Of a DNA stretch of 64,000 nucleotides, positions 8,576 to 16,618 are shown piece by piece. This DNA is from an uncultured Ruminococcus sp. (lineage in GTDB: Bacteria; Bacillota; Clostridia; Lachnospirales; Lachnospiraceae): the NCBI GenBank assembly GCA_900066355.1, contig FMEL01000013.1, forward strand, positions 48,326 to 112,325. Direction: 5' to 3'. Position numbers and translations under genes: made by a program. The stretch's first letter is position 1. Each line of letters opens with the position of its first letter. The notes beneath the pieces were generated by a model. It did not search any database. It saw nothing but the letters and a program-made list of their open reading frames with translations, and was not told the DNA's origin.

Positions 8576-8858
8576 AATTTTTGACGGGTGCGATGAAATG
8601 AAATTGTGTGGAGGGGATACCAATTCACAGAAAGAAAGGCAGATGGTCCGGTGACTCAGCGAGGCTTCCCAGTGGACGACTGTGCCAGCGATGAGTGATT
8701 TTGTTCTGTTTGAGCGTTAGCGAGTTAACAAAATTACTCATCCATAGGCGCACGGGAGGACACAGGAAACGAAGCGTGTCACTGGACCGCCTGCCTTTCT
8801 TTCGTGATCTGTCAATCCCCTCCGCACAAATTCCTTCATCCACCCTTGCACAAAAATT
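8576..8858. repeat. Large imperfect inverted-repeat element / candidate structured RNA
   Basis: The hydA-fumA gap (8469-8905) has no gene but can fold into one hairpin spanning about 283 bases. Pairing blocks are 8601-8618 with 8815-8832, 8630-8642 with 8791-8803 (13 perfect), 8645-8655 with 8778-8788, and 8690-8705 with 8727-8742, around a loop at 8706-8726. Several mismatches are G-to-A or C-to-T changes that keep G-U pairs in RNA, suggesting selection on structure. It may be a MITE-like repeat or a noncoding RNA, and it could also end hydA transcription. A small GGGGC/GCCCC hairpin precedes it at 8533-8547. Confidence 0.65.
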
Positions 8859-8905
8859 CCCGATACGATACAATAAAACAAAAAACACGAAGGAGTGCAA
8901 CCGAC

Positions 8906-9748
8906 ATGCGTGAAATACAAGCATCCATGATTACGGACACCATCGAGAGACTTTGCATCGAAGCCAATCAAGTGCTTCCGGATGACATCAAAAAATCCAT
9001 TCAGACCTGTCGTTCCTGTGAGGACGGACAGATTGCCTGTGGCATCCTTGACAACATTATCGAAAATTACGAAATTGCCGAGAACGAACAGGTTCCGATT
9101 TGCCAGGATACCGGAATGGCCTGCGTTTTCCTTGAAATCGGACAGGACGTACATATTACAGGAGGAGATCTGAGTGAGGCAGTAGATGAAGGAGTACGCC
9201 GTGGCTACACCAACGGTTATCTGCGTAAATCCGTTGTCAAAGATCCGGTTCGCAGAGGAAATACAGGAGACAACACACCGGCAATGCTTTATACAGAAAT
9301 CGTTCCGGGCGAAAACATCAAAATCACCGTTGGCCCGAAAGGTTTCGGAAGTGAAAACATGAGTGCGATCCGCATGTTTAAGCCATCCGCGGGAATCGAA
9401 GGAATCAAAGATTTTATTCTCGAAACTGTAGAGACAGCAGGCCCGAATCCATGTCCGCCGATGGTTGTCGGAGTAGGGATCGGCGGTACTTTTGACAAGG
9501 CTGCGCTTCTTGCAAAAAAAGCTCTGATGCGTCCGGTAGATACCGAAAACGAGGATCCATATTATGCAGACCTTGAGAAAGAAATGCTGGAAAAAATCAA
9601 CCAGCTTGGTATCGGACCGCAGGGATTCGGCGGTAAAACAACTGCACTCGGCCTGAATATCGAGACCATGCCGACACATATTGCCGGCATGCCATGTGCG
9701 ATCAATATCAGCTGCCATGTGACAAGACACAAAACGGAGGTGATCTGA
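8906..9748 (+). CDS. fumA: Fumarate hydratase class I, alpha subunit
   Basis: The 280-residue protein is the N-terminal part of two-subunit class I (iron-sulfur) fumarase or the related tartrate dehydratase. Cluster cysteines are visible in CQDTGMACVF and NPCPP. With the next gene it interconverts fumarate and malate in the cytoplasm. The ATG at 8906 is chosen over an in-frame upstream ATG because AGGAG lies 10 bases before it and the family begins here (REIQASMITDTIERLC). Two bases separate it from the beta gene. The substrate could be tartrate in some relatives, but fumarate is the default. Confidence 0.88.
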   Translation: MREIQASMITDTIERLCIEANQVLPDDIKKSIQTCRSCEDGQIACGILDNIIENYEIAENEQVPICQDTGMACVFLEIGQDVHITGGDLSEAVDEGVRRGYTNGYLRKSVVKDPVRRGNTGDNTPAMLYTEIVPGENIKITVGPKGFGSENMSAIRMFKPSAGIEGIKDFILETVETAGPNPCPPMVVGVGIGGTFDKAALLAKKALMRPVDTENEDPYYADLEKEMLEKINQLGIGPQGFGGKTTALGLNIETMPTHIAGMPCAINISCHVTRHKTEVI

Positions 9749-9750
9749 AA

Positions 9751-10320
9751 ATGGAACGACATATTACACTTCCCCTGACAGAAGAACTTGCAAAAAGCCT
9801 TCATGCCGGTGATAGCGTTTACCTTACCGGAACCATTTACACCTCCCGTGATGCCGGGCATAAGAGAATGTGTGAGGCACTTGCCAGAGGAGAAGAACTT
9901 CCTTTTGATCCAAAAGATGCAACGATTTATTATGTAGGACCAACCCCTGCCAAACCAGGACAGGTTATCGGTTCCGCAGGACCGACTACAAGTGGACGAA
10001 TGGATGCCTATGCACCGACCATGATGTCTGTAGGTGCGCGCGGCATGATCGGAAAAGGTGCCCGCCTTCCGGAAGTTGTAGAAGCAATGAAAAAATATAA
10101 TGGTGTTTATTTCGGTGCGATCGGCGGAGCAGGCGCGCTTCTTGCCAAATGCATCAAAAAAGCAGAACTGGTGGCTTATGAGGATCTCCAGTCAGAGGCA
10201 CTTCGCCGTCTTTATGTAGAAGAAATGCCATTGGTAGTCATTATTGACTGCGAAGGAAATAATCTATACGAGCAGGGAAGAGAATCATACCTGAAAGAAC
10301 ATGGTACAAAAGAAGCATAA
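9751..10320 (+). CDS. fumB: Fumarate hydratase class I, beta subunit
   Basis: The 189-residue protein matches the C-terminal swivelling half of class I fumarase, with YYVGPTPAKPGQVIGSAGPT (about residues 51-70) and the catalytic-site stretch GARGMIGKG. It pairs with the alpha subunit directly upstream. The ATG at 9751 is chosen because GGAGG lies 10 bases before it; an upstream in-frame ATG inside the alpha gene lacks a site. The two genes are clearly one transcription unit. A weak hairpin follows at about 10319-10356. Confidence 0.88.
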   Translation: MERHITLPLTEELAKSLHAGDSVYLTGTIYTSRDAGHKRMCEALARGEELPFDPKDATIYYVGPTPAKPGQVIGSAGPTTSGRMDAYAPTMMSVGARGMIGKGARLPEVVEAMKKYNGVYFGAIGGAGALLAKCIKKAELVAYEDLQSEALRRLYVEEMPLVVIIDCEGNNLYEQGRESYLKEHGTKEA

Positions 10321-10379
10321 ATCTTATGCAAAACATGAATTGGTTGTGCAGATTTATTCTATAAGAAAACAGAGAAAAT

Positions 10380-10407
10380 CATAACAGAAGCTCCTTATGC
10401 ATATATA
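10380..10407 (+). promoter_or_regulatory. Candidate SigE promoter of spoIVA
   Basis: A -35 CATAAC (10380-10385), 14-base spacer and -10 CATATATA (10400-10407) resemble SigE promoters (ATA core; CATACANT). The same CATAAC-N14-CATA layout stands before yqfC. The predicted start point, about 10414, falls in the loop of the hairpin described next. Confidence 0.5.
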
Positions 10408-10454
10408 TGTAACAATACATGGGATTGTGTGAGTATATGCAAGGGGGCTTTTTT
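10388..10454 (+). promoter_or_regulatory. Terminator-like hairpin hiding the spoIVA ribosome binding site
   Basis: The left arm at 10388-10405 pairs with 10434-10450 (TGCATATA with TATATGCA, then CUCCUU with AAGGGGG, then AAG with CTT). The right arm contains the Shine-Dalgarno AAGGGGG and is followed by six T bases and the ATG at 10455. Read-through RNA from fumB would be terminated or kept untranslated, whereas RNA starting in the loop would not. Confidence 0.6.
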
Positions 10455-11924
10455 ATGGAAAAATTTCAGGTTTACCGGGATATTCAGGCAAGAACCGGCG
10501 GCGATATATACATAGGCGTTGTAGGTCCCGTCCGCACCGGAAAATCCACATTTATCCGCAGATTTATGGAGCTGGTCGCACTGCCGGAGATGGAACCGGC
10601 AAAACAGGCAGAGGTACGTGATCAGCTTCCGTTAAGCGGATCCGGAAAACTGATCACGACAGTTGAACCGAAATTCATACCGAAAGAGGCAGTAGAAGTG
10701 CCGCTCGGAGATGAGCAGAAAGTCCGCATCCGTCTGATTGACTGCGTTGGATTTCTGGTAAAAGATGCCAGCGGACACATCGAAGAAGGAAAAGAACGAA
10801 TGGTAAAGACCCCGTGGTTTGAAAAAGCAATTCCGTTTCATGAGGCAGCAGAGACCGGAACACGTAAAGTTATCGAAGAGCATGCAACGATCGGCCTTGT
10901 GATTACGACGGATGGCAGCTTCGGAGAATTACCACGGGAAAACTTTGCCGAGGCGGAGGCAGCAACCATCAATCAGTTGAAAAAACAACGCAAGCCGTTT
11001 CTGCTTCTTGTGAATTCTCAGGCACCATACAAAGAAGAAACACAGGACCTTGTCCGCTCCCTTCAGGAAAAATATGGTGTCATCACCATGGCAGCAAACT
11101 GTGAACAGCTTCGCAAAGAAGATGTTACCAAAATTCTTTCGAATGTGCTGTATGAATTCCCTGTGACAGAAATTCAGTTTTTTGTTCCGAAATGGGTGGA
11201 GATGCTTCCGACAGATCACGAGCTGAAAGCACAGATTCTGGACTGCATTCGCACGAAGATGAAAGAATTTCATCATATCAAAGACATCACCAGAGAATCG
11301 GTCAGCCTCGGGATTCCGTGTGTACAGGAAACCATGTTGGAGGAAGTCTGTCTGTCGAGTGGCTGTGTCCGTGTTCGAGTGCAGGTCAAAGACGAATATT
11401 ATTACAAAATACTCAGTGAAATGAGTGGGATTCAGATGGAAAGTGAATACGATCTGATCCACACGATGAAAGAGCTTGCCGCAATGAAAAAGCAGTATGT
11501 AAAGGTGCAGTCAGCACTGGAATCTGTCCGTGACACAGGCTATGGCGTCGTTGTACCGGAGCTTGATGAAATCCAGATTGAGGATCCGTCCGTAATCCGA
11601 CAGGGCAGCAAATTCGGAGTAAAAATCAAGTCAAAAAGCCCATCCGTCCATATGATCAAAGCAGAAATCGAGACGGAGATCGCGCCGATCGTAGGTACAG
11701 AGCAGCAGGCAAAAGACCTGATCCAGTACATTGGCGAGAGTGGACAAAGAGGCGAAAGCATCTGGGAAACGAATATTTTCGGCAAATCCATTGAGCAGCT
11801 GGTGCAGGATGGCATCCGTAGCAAAATCGCATCCATCGGTGAAGAAAGCCAGTCAAAATTGCAGGATACCATGCAGAAAATTGTCAATGACAGCAAAGGC
11901 GGCATGGTCTGTATTATCATCTGA
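10455..11924 (+). CDS. spoIVA: Stage IV sporulation protein A (spore coat anchor ATPase)
   Basis: The 489-residue protein matches SpoIVA in length and features. The N-terminal ATPase has the Walker A GPVRTGKS (about residues 22-29) and the C-terminus is the membrane-targeting end (GGMVCIII). SpoIVA polymerises on the forespore surface using ATP and is the base for coat assembly. The ATG at 10455 is used because the SpoIVA N-terminus (MEKFQVYRDIQARTGGD) begins there, directly after AAGGGGG. It stands alone between fumarase and a convergent gene. A SigE-like promoter overlaps the leader hairpin, consistent with mother-cell expression. Confidence 0.95.
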   Translation: MEKFQVYRDIQARTGGDIYIGVVGPVRTGKSTFIRRFMELVALPEMEPAKQAEVRDQLPLSGSGKLITTVEPKFIPKEAVEVPLGDEQKVRIRLIDCVGFLVKDASGHIEEGKERMVKTPWFEKAIPFHEAAETGTRKVIEEHATIGLVITTDGSFGELPRENFAEAEAATINQLKKQRKPFLLLVNSQAPYKEETQDLVRSLQEKYGVITMAANCEQLRKEDVTKILSNVLYEFPVTEIQFFVPKWVEMLPTDHELKAQILDCIRTKMKEFHHIKDITRESVSLGIPCVQETMLEEVCLSSGCVRVRVQVKDEYYYKILSEMSGIQMESEYDLIHTMKELAAMKKQYVKVQSALESVRDTGYGVVVPELDEIQIEDPSVIRQGSKFGVKIKSKSPSVHMIKAEIETEIAPIVGTEQQAKDLIQYIGESGQRGESIWETNIFGKSIEQLVQDGIRSKIASIGEESQSKLQDTMQKIVNDSKGGMVCIII

Positions 11925-11962
11925 ATATTATAAAAGAATATAGATATTCTCCATAGTTTATG

Positions 11963-12006
11963 AAAACACATGATATCATATGAGTAATATGATGCCATGT
12001 GTTTTT
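11963..12006. terminator. Bidirectional terminator, spoIVA / FliB-like gene
   Basis: Arms at 11963-11981 and 11987-12005 pair through AAAACACATG with CATGTGTTTT and ATCATAT with ATATGAT, with one two-base mismatch. It ends in a T-run on the plus strand and has the matching A-run for the minus strand. Confidence 0.85.
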
Positions 12007-12047
12007 GCTTACTAAAAAGGCTGGAATGTCGGAAAATGTCGAGAAGA

Positions 12048-13259
12048 TTAAATGGTTTTAGATATGAAGTTACTGAATCTAAATACATTTTCCTCATCCA
12101 TCAACTCTTCAAATTTATTCAGATTCAGATCAGAGTGTTCCAGCTCGCGTGAGAAGCGATAACAGATGGAAACCATCTCATCAAAAGAAAAACTTCCGCC
12201 ATTTTTCAGATAAGTTCCGACTGCCAGATCATGAATCATAAAAGTACATACAATCGCCATTTTTACTTTGGCGAAGATACGTCCGTCGTATACAGCACCG
12301 CAGAAATATGTGTAAATCCAGTAGAGCAGGAGCTGTTCTTCCTGAATTTCCCAGTCGGGGTATGCTGTGATAAAGGATTTGTAAATATCAGGTTCCGCAG
12401 CAAAATCACCGTCATAAAGCGGCACCAGCGTTTCCTCCAGATATTCATGCCAGCCCGGACGAAGGACTTCCATCTGCGGAATTACTGTCTGCCAGATCTG
12501 CTTCCTTAATTCCAATGAGGAAGAATCACAATTCCGGAAATTTGAATCAGATGCCATAACATCAGTATCTTTGTTTGTAGTAACACCTTTACCTGCAGCC
12601 CAGCTTCGCACTTTAGCCTGAAATTCTGCCGTAAATCCTGACCTTTCATGTCGTGCACGAATATCCTCCCACTGGAAAAGTTCATTTTTATCCAACGCCA
12701 GTTGGAAATCGTGCGCACATACCAGCAGTTTCTGCCAGCGCAGCTTCACCGGAACAGATCGATCCTGAATAATGGAAAAAAGATAATCTCTCGTATCCAT
12801 CAGAGCTGTAAAAAGAAAATAATCAAACTCTTCATAAGTTTCTTCCTTTGAAGGAACTTCCCGTGTCACAAAAGAAATTTTATTCCTGTGTGAAAGAAAA
12901 ATCCGCGCAGCCTCCGGGCAGGAAAGAGAAAGCGAGTATTCGCGGAGCCCCTCAAATTCCTCAATATGACGCGGATATTTACGGCAGGTATCACAGAGCA
13001 TATCCGCTCCGGCCTCACTGTAAATATCACAGAGATTTTCTTCATTCAGGAATGCACAGCGATGGTCATACTGGCGAAAAGCCTGTTCTGACCAGTCAAT
13101 ATCATTGTGCAGCCGGTTACGAAAAGGTCCTTTGAGTTTTTGGTACTTTTTCAGACTTTTTTTATCAATCATGATCTGCCAGCCTGCGCAGCATGTATCC
13201 GGACAGGATCCGGCAATACAGGAAAATTCTTTATAAAAATCAGGGCGTGTGATCTGCAT
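12048..13259 (-). CDS. FliB-like flagellin lysine-N-methylase family protein
   Basis: The 403-residue protein carries the family's cysteine-rich N-terminus: CIAGSCPDTCCAGW, then CAF...CDIY and CDTCRKYPRH (to about residue 110). These cysteines probably bind an iron-sulfur cluster or metal. The family is named after the Salmonella flagellin methylase, but copies are common in non-flagellated clostridia, and no flagellar gene lies in this window, so the substrate is unknown. The start at 13259 is chosen because AAAGGA lies seven bases upstream; two in-frame ATGs further out lack sites. It is divergent from the antiporter gene and convergent with spoIVA. Confidence 0.75.
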   Translation of the reverse strand: MQITRPDFYKEFSCIAGSCPDTCCAGWQIMIDKKSLKKYQKLKGPFRNRLHNDIDWSEQAFRQYDHRCAFLNEENLCDIYSEAGADMLCDTCRKYPRHIEEFEGLREYSLSLSCPEAARIFLSHRNKISFVTREVPSKEETYEEFDYFLFTALMDTRDYLFSIIQDRSVPVKLRWQKLLVCAHDFQLALDKNELFQWEDIRARHERSGFTAEFQAKVRSWAAGKGVTTNKDTDVMASDSNFRNCDSSSLELRKQIWQTVIPQMEVLRPGWHEYLEETLVPLYDGDFAAEPDIYKSFITAYPDWEIQEEQLLLYWIYTYFCGAVYDGRIFAKVKMAIVCTFMIHDLAVGTYLKNGGSFSFDEMVSICYRFSRELEHSDLNLNKFEELMDEENVFRFSNFISKTI

Positions 13260-13420
13260 AGGGTAGTCCTTTCTCATAAAATATAATTCTGCAAAAATAT
13301 AATCATACTGTTCTATAACAATATTTCTTCTATAAAACAATTCAATCATACTTCCCCTTGCTGTATCTGTCAAATTGGGATATACTGTCAACAAGTAAAA
13401 TTGCGGAAAAGGAGCAGATT

Positions 13421-14431
13421 ATGGAAAATATTATTAATCAGTCACCATTTGCACTGGTGCTGGTATTTCTTGTGATTGGATTTGTGTTTCTGATAAAAGG
13501 AGCAGACTTCTTTGTAGAGGGCAGTTCCAGTATAGCACGTAAACTAAAAGTCCCGTCTATCATTATCGGACTTACGATCGTGGCGATGGGAACATCCCTG
13601 CCGGAAACAGCAGTCAGTGTAACCGCATCTCTGGCACATAATAATGAACTTGCCGTCAGCAACGTGGTCGGCTCGAATATTTTTAACCTGATGTTTGTTG
13701 TTGGAATCTGCGCTCTGATCACGCCGATCATGGTAAAGAGTGAGACTATCACGAGAGATATTCCACTTTCCATCATCTGCGCCCTGCTTCTGCTCGGACT
13801 TGGATATCTGGCAATCGGAGATAAACACAACATGATTCTGGGACACCTCGATGGAGTCATTTTTCTGGTATTGTTTGCTGCCTACATTGTAATTATGATA
13901 CGCACAGCAATGAAAGCCAGGGCAGAGGGTAAAAAGACAGAAATCGAGAGCATTGAAGAAGCAGAAGAAAATACACAGAAACTTCTTTCCTATCCGAAGA
14001 GTATTTTATGCATCGTAGGCGGCGCAGCAGCAATCGCTTTTGGCGGAGACCTGACAGTAGATGCAGCAAGCCGGATCGCGATTGACCTCGGTATGAGTCA
14101 GACACTGGTAGGTCTTACGATCGTTTCCATCGGAACATCCCTTCCGGAGCTTGTTACTTCACTTGTGGCAGCACGTAAAAACGAAATTGATATGGCAGTC
14201 GGAAACGCAGTCGGTTCCAATATTTTTAATATCCTGATGGTACTTGGTATCGCGGCATCCATCAGTCCTGTAGCGCTGATCAGCGTCAATCTGATTGACA
14301 TTCTGGTGCTTATTGTTTTTTCAATCCTTGTCCTGATCTATACAATAACGGGCAAAAAAGTCACCAGAACAGAAGGCGCGTCCATGGCGTGTCTGTATCT
14401 GATCTATACCATCTATATCATACTCAGGTAA
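13421..14431 (+). CDS. Calcium/sodium antiporter (CaCA family, YrbG-like)
   Basis: The 336-residue membrane protein has two alpha repeats typical of CaCA exchangers: GTSLPETAVSVTA with SNVVGSNIFNLMFVVG (about residues 53-95) and GTSLPELVTSLVA with GNAVGSNIFNILMVLG (about 240-285). About ten membrane segments surround a charged cytoplasmic loop (residues 165-190). It should export Ca2+ in exchange for Na+ or H+. The ATG at 13421 follows AAAAGGAG. Its length and repeats are complete. The exact ion pair cannot be told from sequence. Confidence 0.87.
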   Translation: MENIINQSPFALVLVFLVIGFVFLIKGADFFVEGSSSIARKLKVPSIIIGLTIVAMGTSLPETAVSVTASLAHNNELAVSNVVGSNIFNLMFVVGICALITPIMVKSETITRDIPLSIICALLLLGLGYLAIGDKHNMILGHLDGVIFLVLFAAYIVIMIRTAMKARAEGKKTEIESIEEAEENTQKLLSYPKSILCIVGGAAAIAFGGDLTVDAASRIAIDLGMSQTLVGLTIVSIGTSLPELVTSLVAARKNEIDMAVGNAVGSNIFNILMVLGIAASISPVALISVNLIDILVLIVFSILVLIYTITGKKVTRTEGASMACLYLIYTIYIILR

Positions 14432-14518
14432 AAGCCATCCGGTGAAACCGGGTTGAACATCTGACGGTTTTGTGTTATCATAGACGAAAAATGGATTTTT
14501 GTATAATTATGTTTACTT

Positions 14519-14547
14519 TTTACATTATATTGTAAGCTGCATATATT
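14519..14547 (+). promoter_or_regulatory. SigA-type promoter of glmS
   Basis: A -35 TTTACA (14519-14524) and a -10 TATATT (14542-14547) are spaced by 17 bases, 28 bases before the start codon. The leader is too short for a glmS ribozyme. Confidence 0.6.
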
Positions 14548-14574
14548 AAGCAAAAGAGAAGAGGAGAAATATTT

Positions 14575-16413
14575 ATGTGTGGAATCGTAGGTTTTACAGG
14601 AAACCATCAGGCAGCACCGATCCTTCTGGATGGACTGTCTAAGCTTGAATACCGTGGATATGATTCAGCCGGAATTGCTATTCGCAACGGAGATGGCGAA
14701 ACAGAAGTCATCAAGGCAAAGGGGCGTCTGAAAGTACTTGCAGAAAAAACAAACGGCGGAGAATCTGTTCCGGGAACCTGTGGTATCGGACATACCCGCT
14801 GGGCAACACATGGAGAACCGTCCGAAAACAATGCACATCCGCATGTGAGCGATGACGAAAATGTAGTTGCCGTACACAATGGTATTATCGAGAATTATCA
14901 GGAACTGAAAGACAAACTGCTTCGCAAAGGATATACTTTCTATTCAGAGACAGACACAGAAGTTGCCGTCAAGCTGGTAGATTACTATTACAAAAAATAC
15001 GAAGGAACTCCGGTCGATGCGATCAACCATGCAATGGTCCGTATCCGTGGTTCCTACGCACTTGCAATTATGTTTAAAGACTATCCGGAAGAACTTTATG
15101 TGGCACGTAAAGACAGCCCGATGATCCTTGGTGTAGCCGATGGAGAATCCTATGTGGCATCCGACGTTCCGGCAATTCTGAAATACACAAGAAATGTTTA
15201 CTATATCGGCAATCTGGAGATGGCTCGCGTCCGTAAGGGTGAAATCACTTTCTACAATCTCGATGGCGAAGAAATCCAGAAAGAAATGAAGACGATCGAA
15301 TGGGATGCAGAAGCAGCCGAAAAAGCCGGATTCGAGCATTTCATGATGAAAGAAATCCATGAGCAGCCAAAAGCAGTCAGAGACACACTTAATTCCGTAC
15401 TCAAAGACGGACAGATCGATCTTTCTGAAATCGGACTTTCCGACGAAGAAATTCAGGAGATCAGCCAGGTGTATATCATTGCCTGCGGCTCCGCTTATCA
15501 TGTAGGTATGGCATCACAGTATGTATTTGAAGATATGGTGCGTGTACCGGTACGTGTAGAGCTTGCATCTGAGTTCCGTTACCGCAACCCGATCCTGGAT
15601 CAGAAAGCACTGGCAGTGATCATCAGCCAGTCAGGTGAGACTGCAGACAGCCTTGCGGCACTGCGTCTTTGCAAAAATGAAGGTATCCGCACAATGGGTA
15701 TCGTAAACGTAGTCGGTTCCTCTATTGCGCGTGAAGCAGACAATGTATTCTACACACTTGCAGGTCCGGAGATTTCCGTTGCAACTACGAAGGCATACAG
15801 CACACAGCTGATCGCAGCATATGTACTGGCAATCCAGTTCGCAAAAGTAAAAGGTACAATTTCTGAAGAACAGTATAGCACATATATCAAAGAACTTGAG
15901 ACTCTGCCGGATAAAATCCAGCGAATCATTGATGACAAAGAACGCCTGCAGTGGTTTGCATCCAAACAGGCCAACTCAAAAGACGTGTTCTTCATCGGTC
16001 GTGGTATTGATTATGCAATCAGCATGGAAGGCAGCCTGAAGATGAAGGAAATCAGCTACATCCATTCTGAGGCGTATGCAGCAGGTGAGCTGAAACACGG
16101 AACCATCTCCCTTGTTGAGGATGGTACACTGGTTATCGGTGTACTGACACAGCCGGCTCTTTATGAAAAAACAGTCAGCAACATGGTAGAGTGCAAGAGC
16201 CGTGGTGCATATCTGATGGGACTGACTACATTCGGCAATTACAATATTGAGGACACTGCAGACTTTACCGTATATATCCCGAAGACAGATCCGCACTTTG
16301 CGACATCCCTTGCAGTAATCCCACTGCAGCTTCTGGGTTACTTTGTCAGCGTTGCAAAAGGTCTTGACGTTGATAAGCCGAGAAACCTTGCAAAGAGCGT
16401 TACTGTAGAATAA
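14575..16413 (+). CDS. glmS: Glutamine-fructose-6-phosphate aminotransferase (isomerizing)
   Basis: The 612-residue enzyme begins MCGIVGF, giving the catalytic N-terminal cysteine after Met removal. An N-terminal class II glutamine amidotransferase domain (GHTRWATHG; NGIIENYQEL) is followed by two SIS sugar-isomerase domains (SQSGETADSLAAL near residue 345) and ends NLAKSVTVE, the usual C-terminus. It makes glucosamine-6-phosphate for peptidoglycan and surface polysaccharide. GAGGAGAA precedes the start. It has its own promoter and terminator. Unlike many Firmicutes, no glmS ribozyme is visible upstream. Confidence 0.97.
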   Translation: MCGIVGFTGNHQAAPILLDGLSKLEYRGYDSAGIAIRNGDGETEVIKAKGRLKVLAEKTNGGESVPGTCGIGHTRWATHGEPSENNAHPHVSDDENVVAVHNGIIENYQELKDKLLRKGYTFYSETDTEVAVKLVDYYYKKYEGTPVDAINHAMVRIRGSYALAIMFKDYPEELYVARKDSPMILGVADGESYVASDVPAILKYTRNVYYIGNLEMARVRKGEITFYNLDGEEIQKEMKTIEWDAEAAEKAGFEHFMMKEIHEQPKAVRDTLNSVLKDGQIDLSEIGLSDEEIQEISQVYIIACGSAYHVGMASQYVFEDMVRVPVRVELASEFRYRNPILDQKALAVIISQSGETADSLAALRLCKNEGIRTMGIVNVVGSSIAREADNVFYTLAGPEISVATTKAYSTQLIAAYVLAIQFAKVKGTISEEQYSTYIKELETLPDKIQRIIDDKERLQWFASKQANSKDVFFIGRGIDYAISMEGSLKMKEISYIHSEAYAAGELKHGTISLVEDGTLVIGVLTQPALYEKTVSNMVECKSRGAYLMGLTTFGNYNIEDTADFTVYIPKTDPHFATSLAVIPLQLLGYFVSVAKGLDVDKPRNLAKSVTVE

Positions 16414-16440
16414 ATTTCCGCAGAAATAAAATAATAAAAT

Positions 16441-16491
16441 GCATCACCTGAGAATGATTTCTGAGAGGTCAGACAAGGGTGGTGCTTTTTT
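16441..16491 (+). terminator. glmS terminator
   Basis: Arms GCATCACC (16441-16448) and GGTGGTGC (16478-16485) pair with one G-U and are followed by six T bases. The loop is long (29 bases) and may hold a small inner stem. Confidence 0.7.
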
Positions 16492-16618
16492 CGTTAAATT
16501 AAAATTGTTTTGAAAAAGGGAGTAAATGTGATTATTTTTCAAAAAGATGACAACTATGGGAATGTTGTGGTAAAATACAGACATCAGAGAATTACGAGGA
16601 GAAAAGAAAGGGGCTCTT

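Noticed and set aside
6918..8576. Long minus-strand open frame opposite hydA (552 codons)
   Set aside because: It is a shadow of a highly conserved hydrogenase gene; the composition is implausible and there is no start signal.
14432..14574. glmS ribozyme upstream of glmS
   Set aside because: The leader after the predicted start is under 30 bases, and no ribozyme core sequence is present in the 143-base gap.
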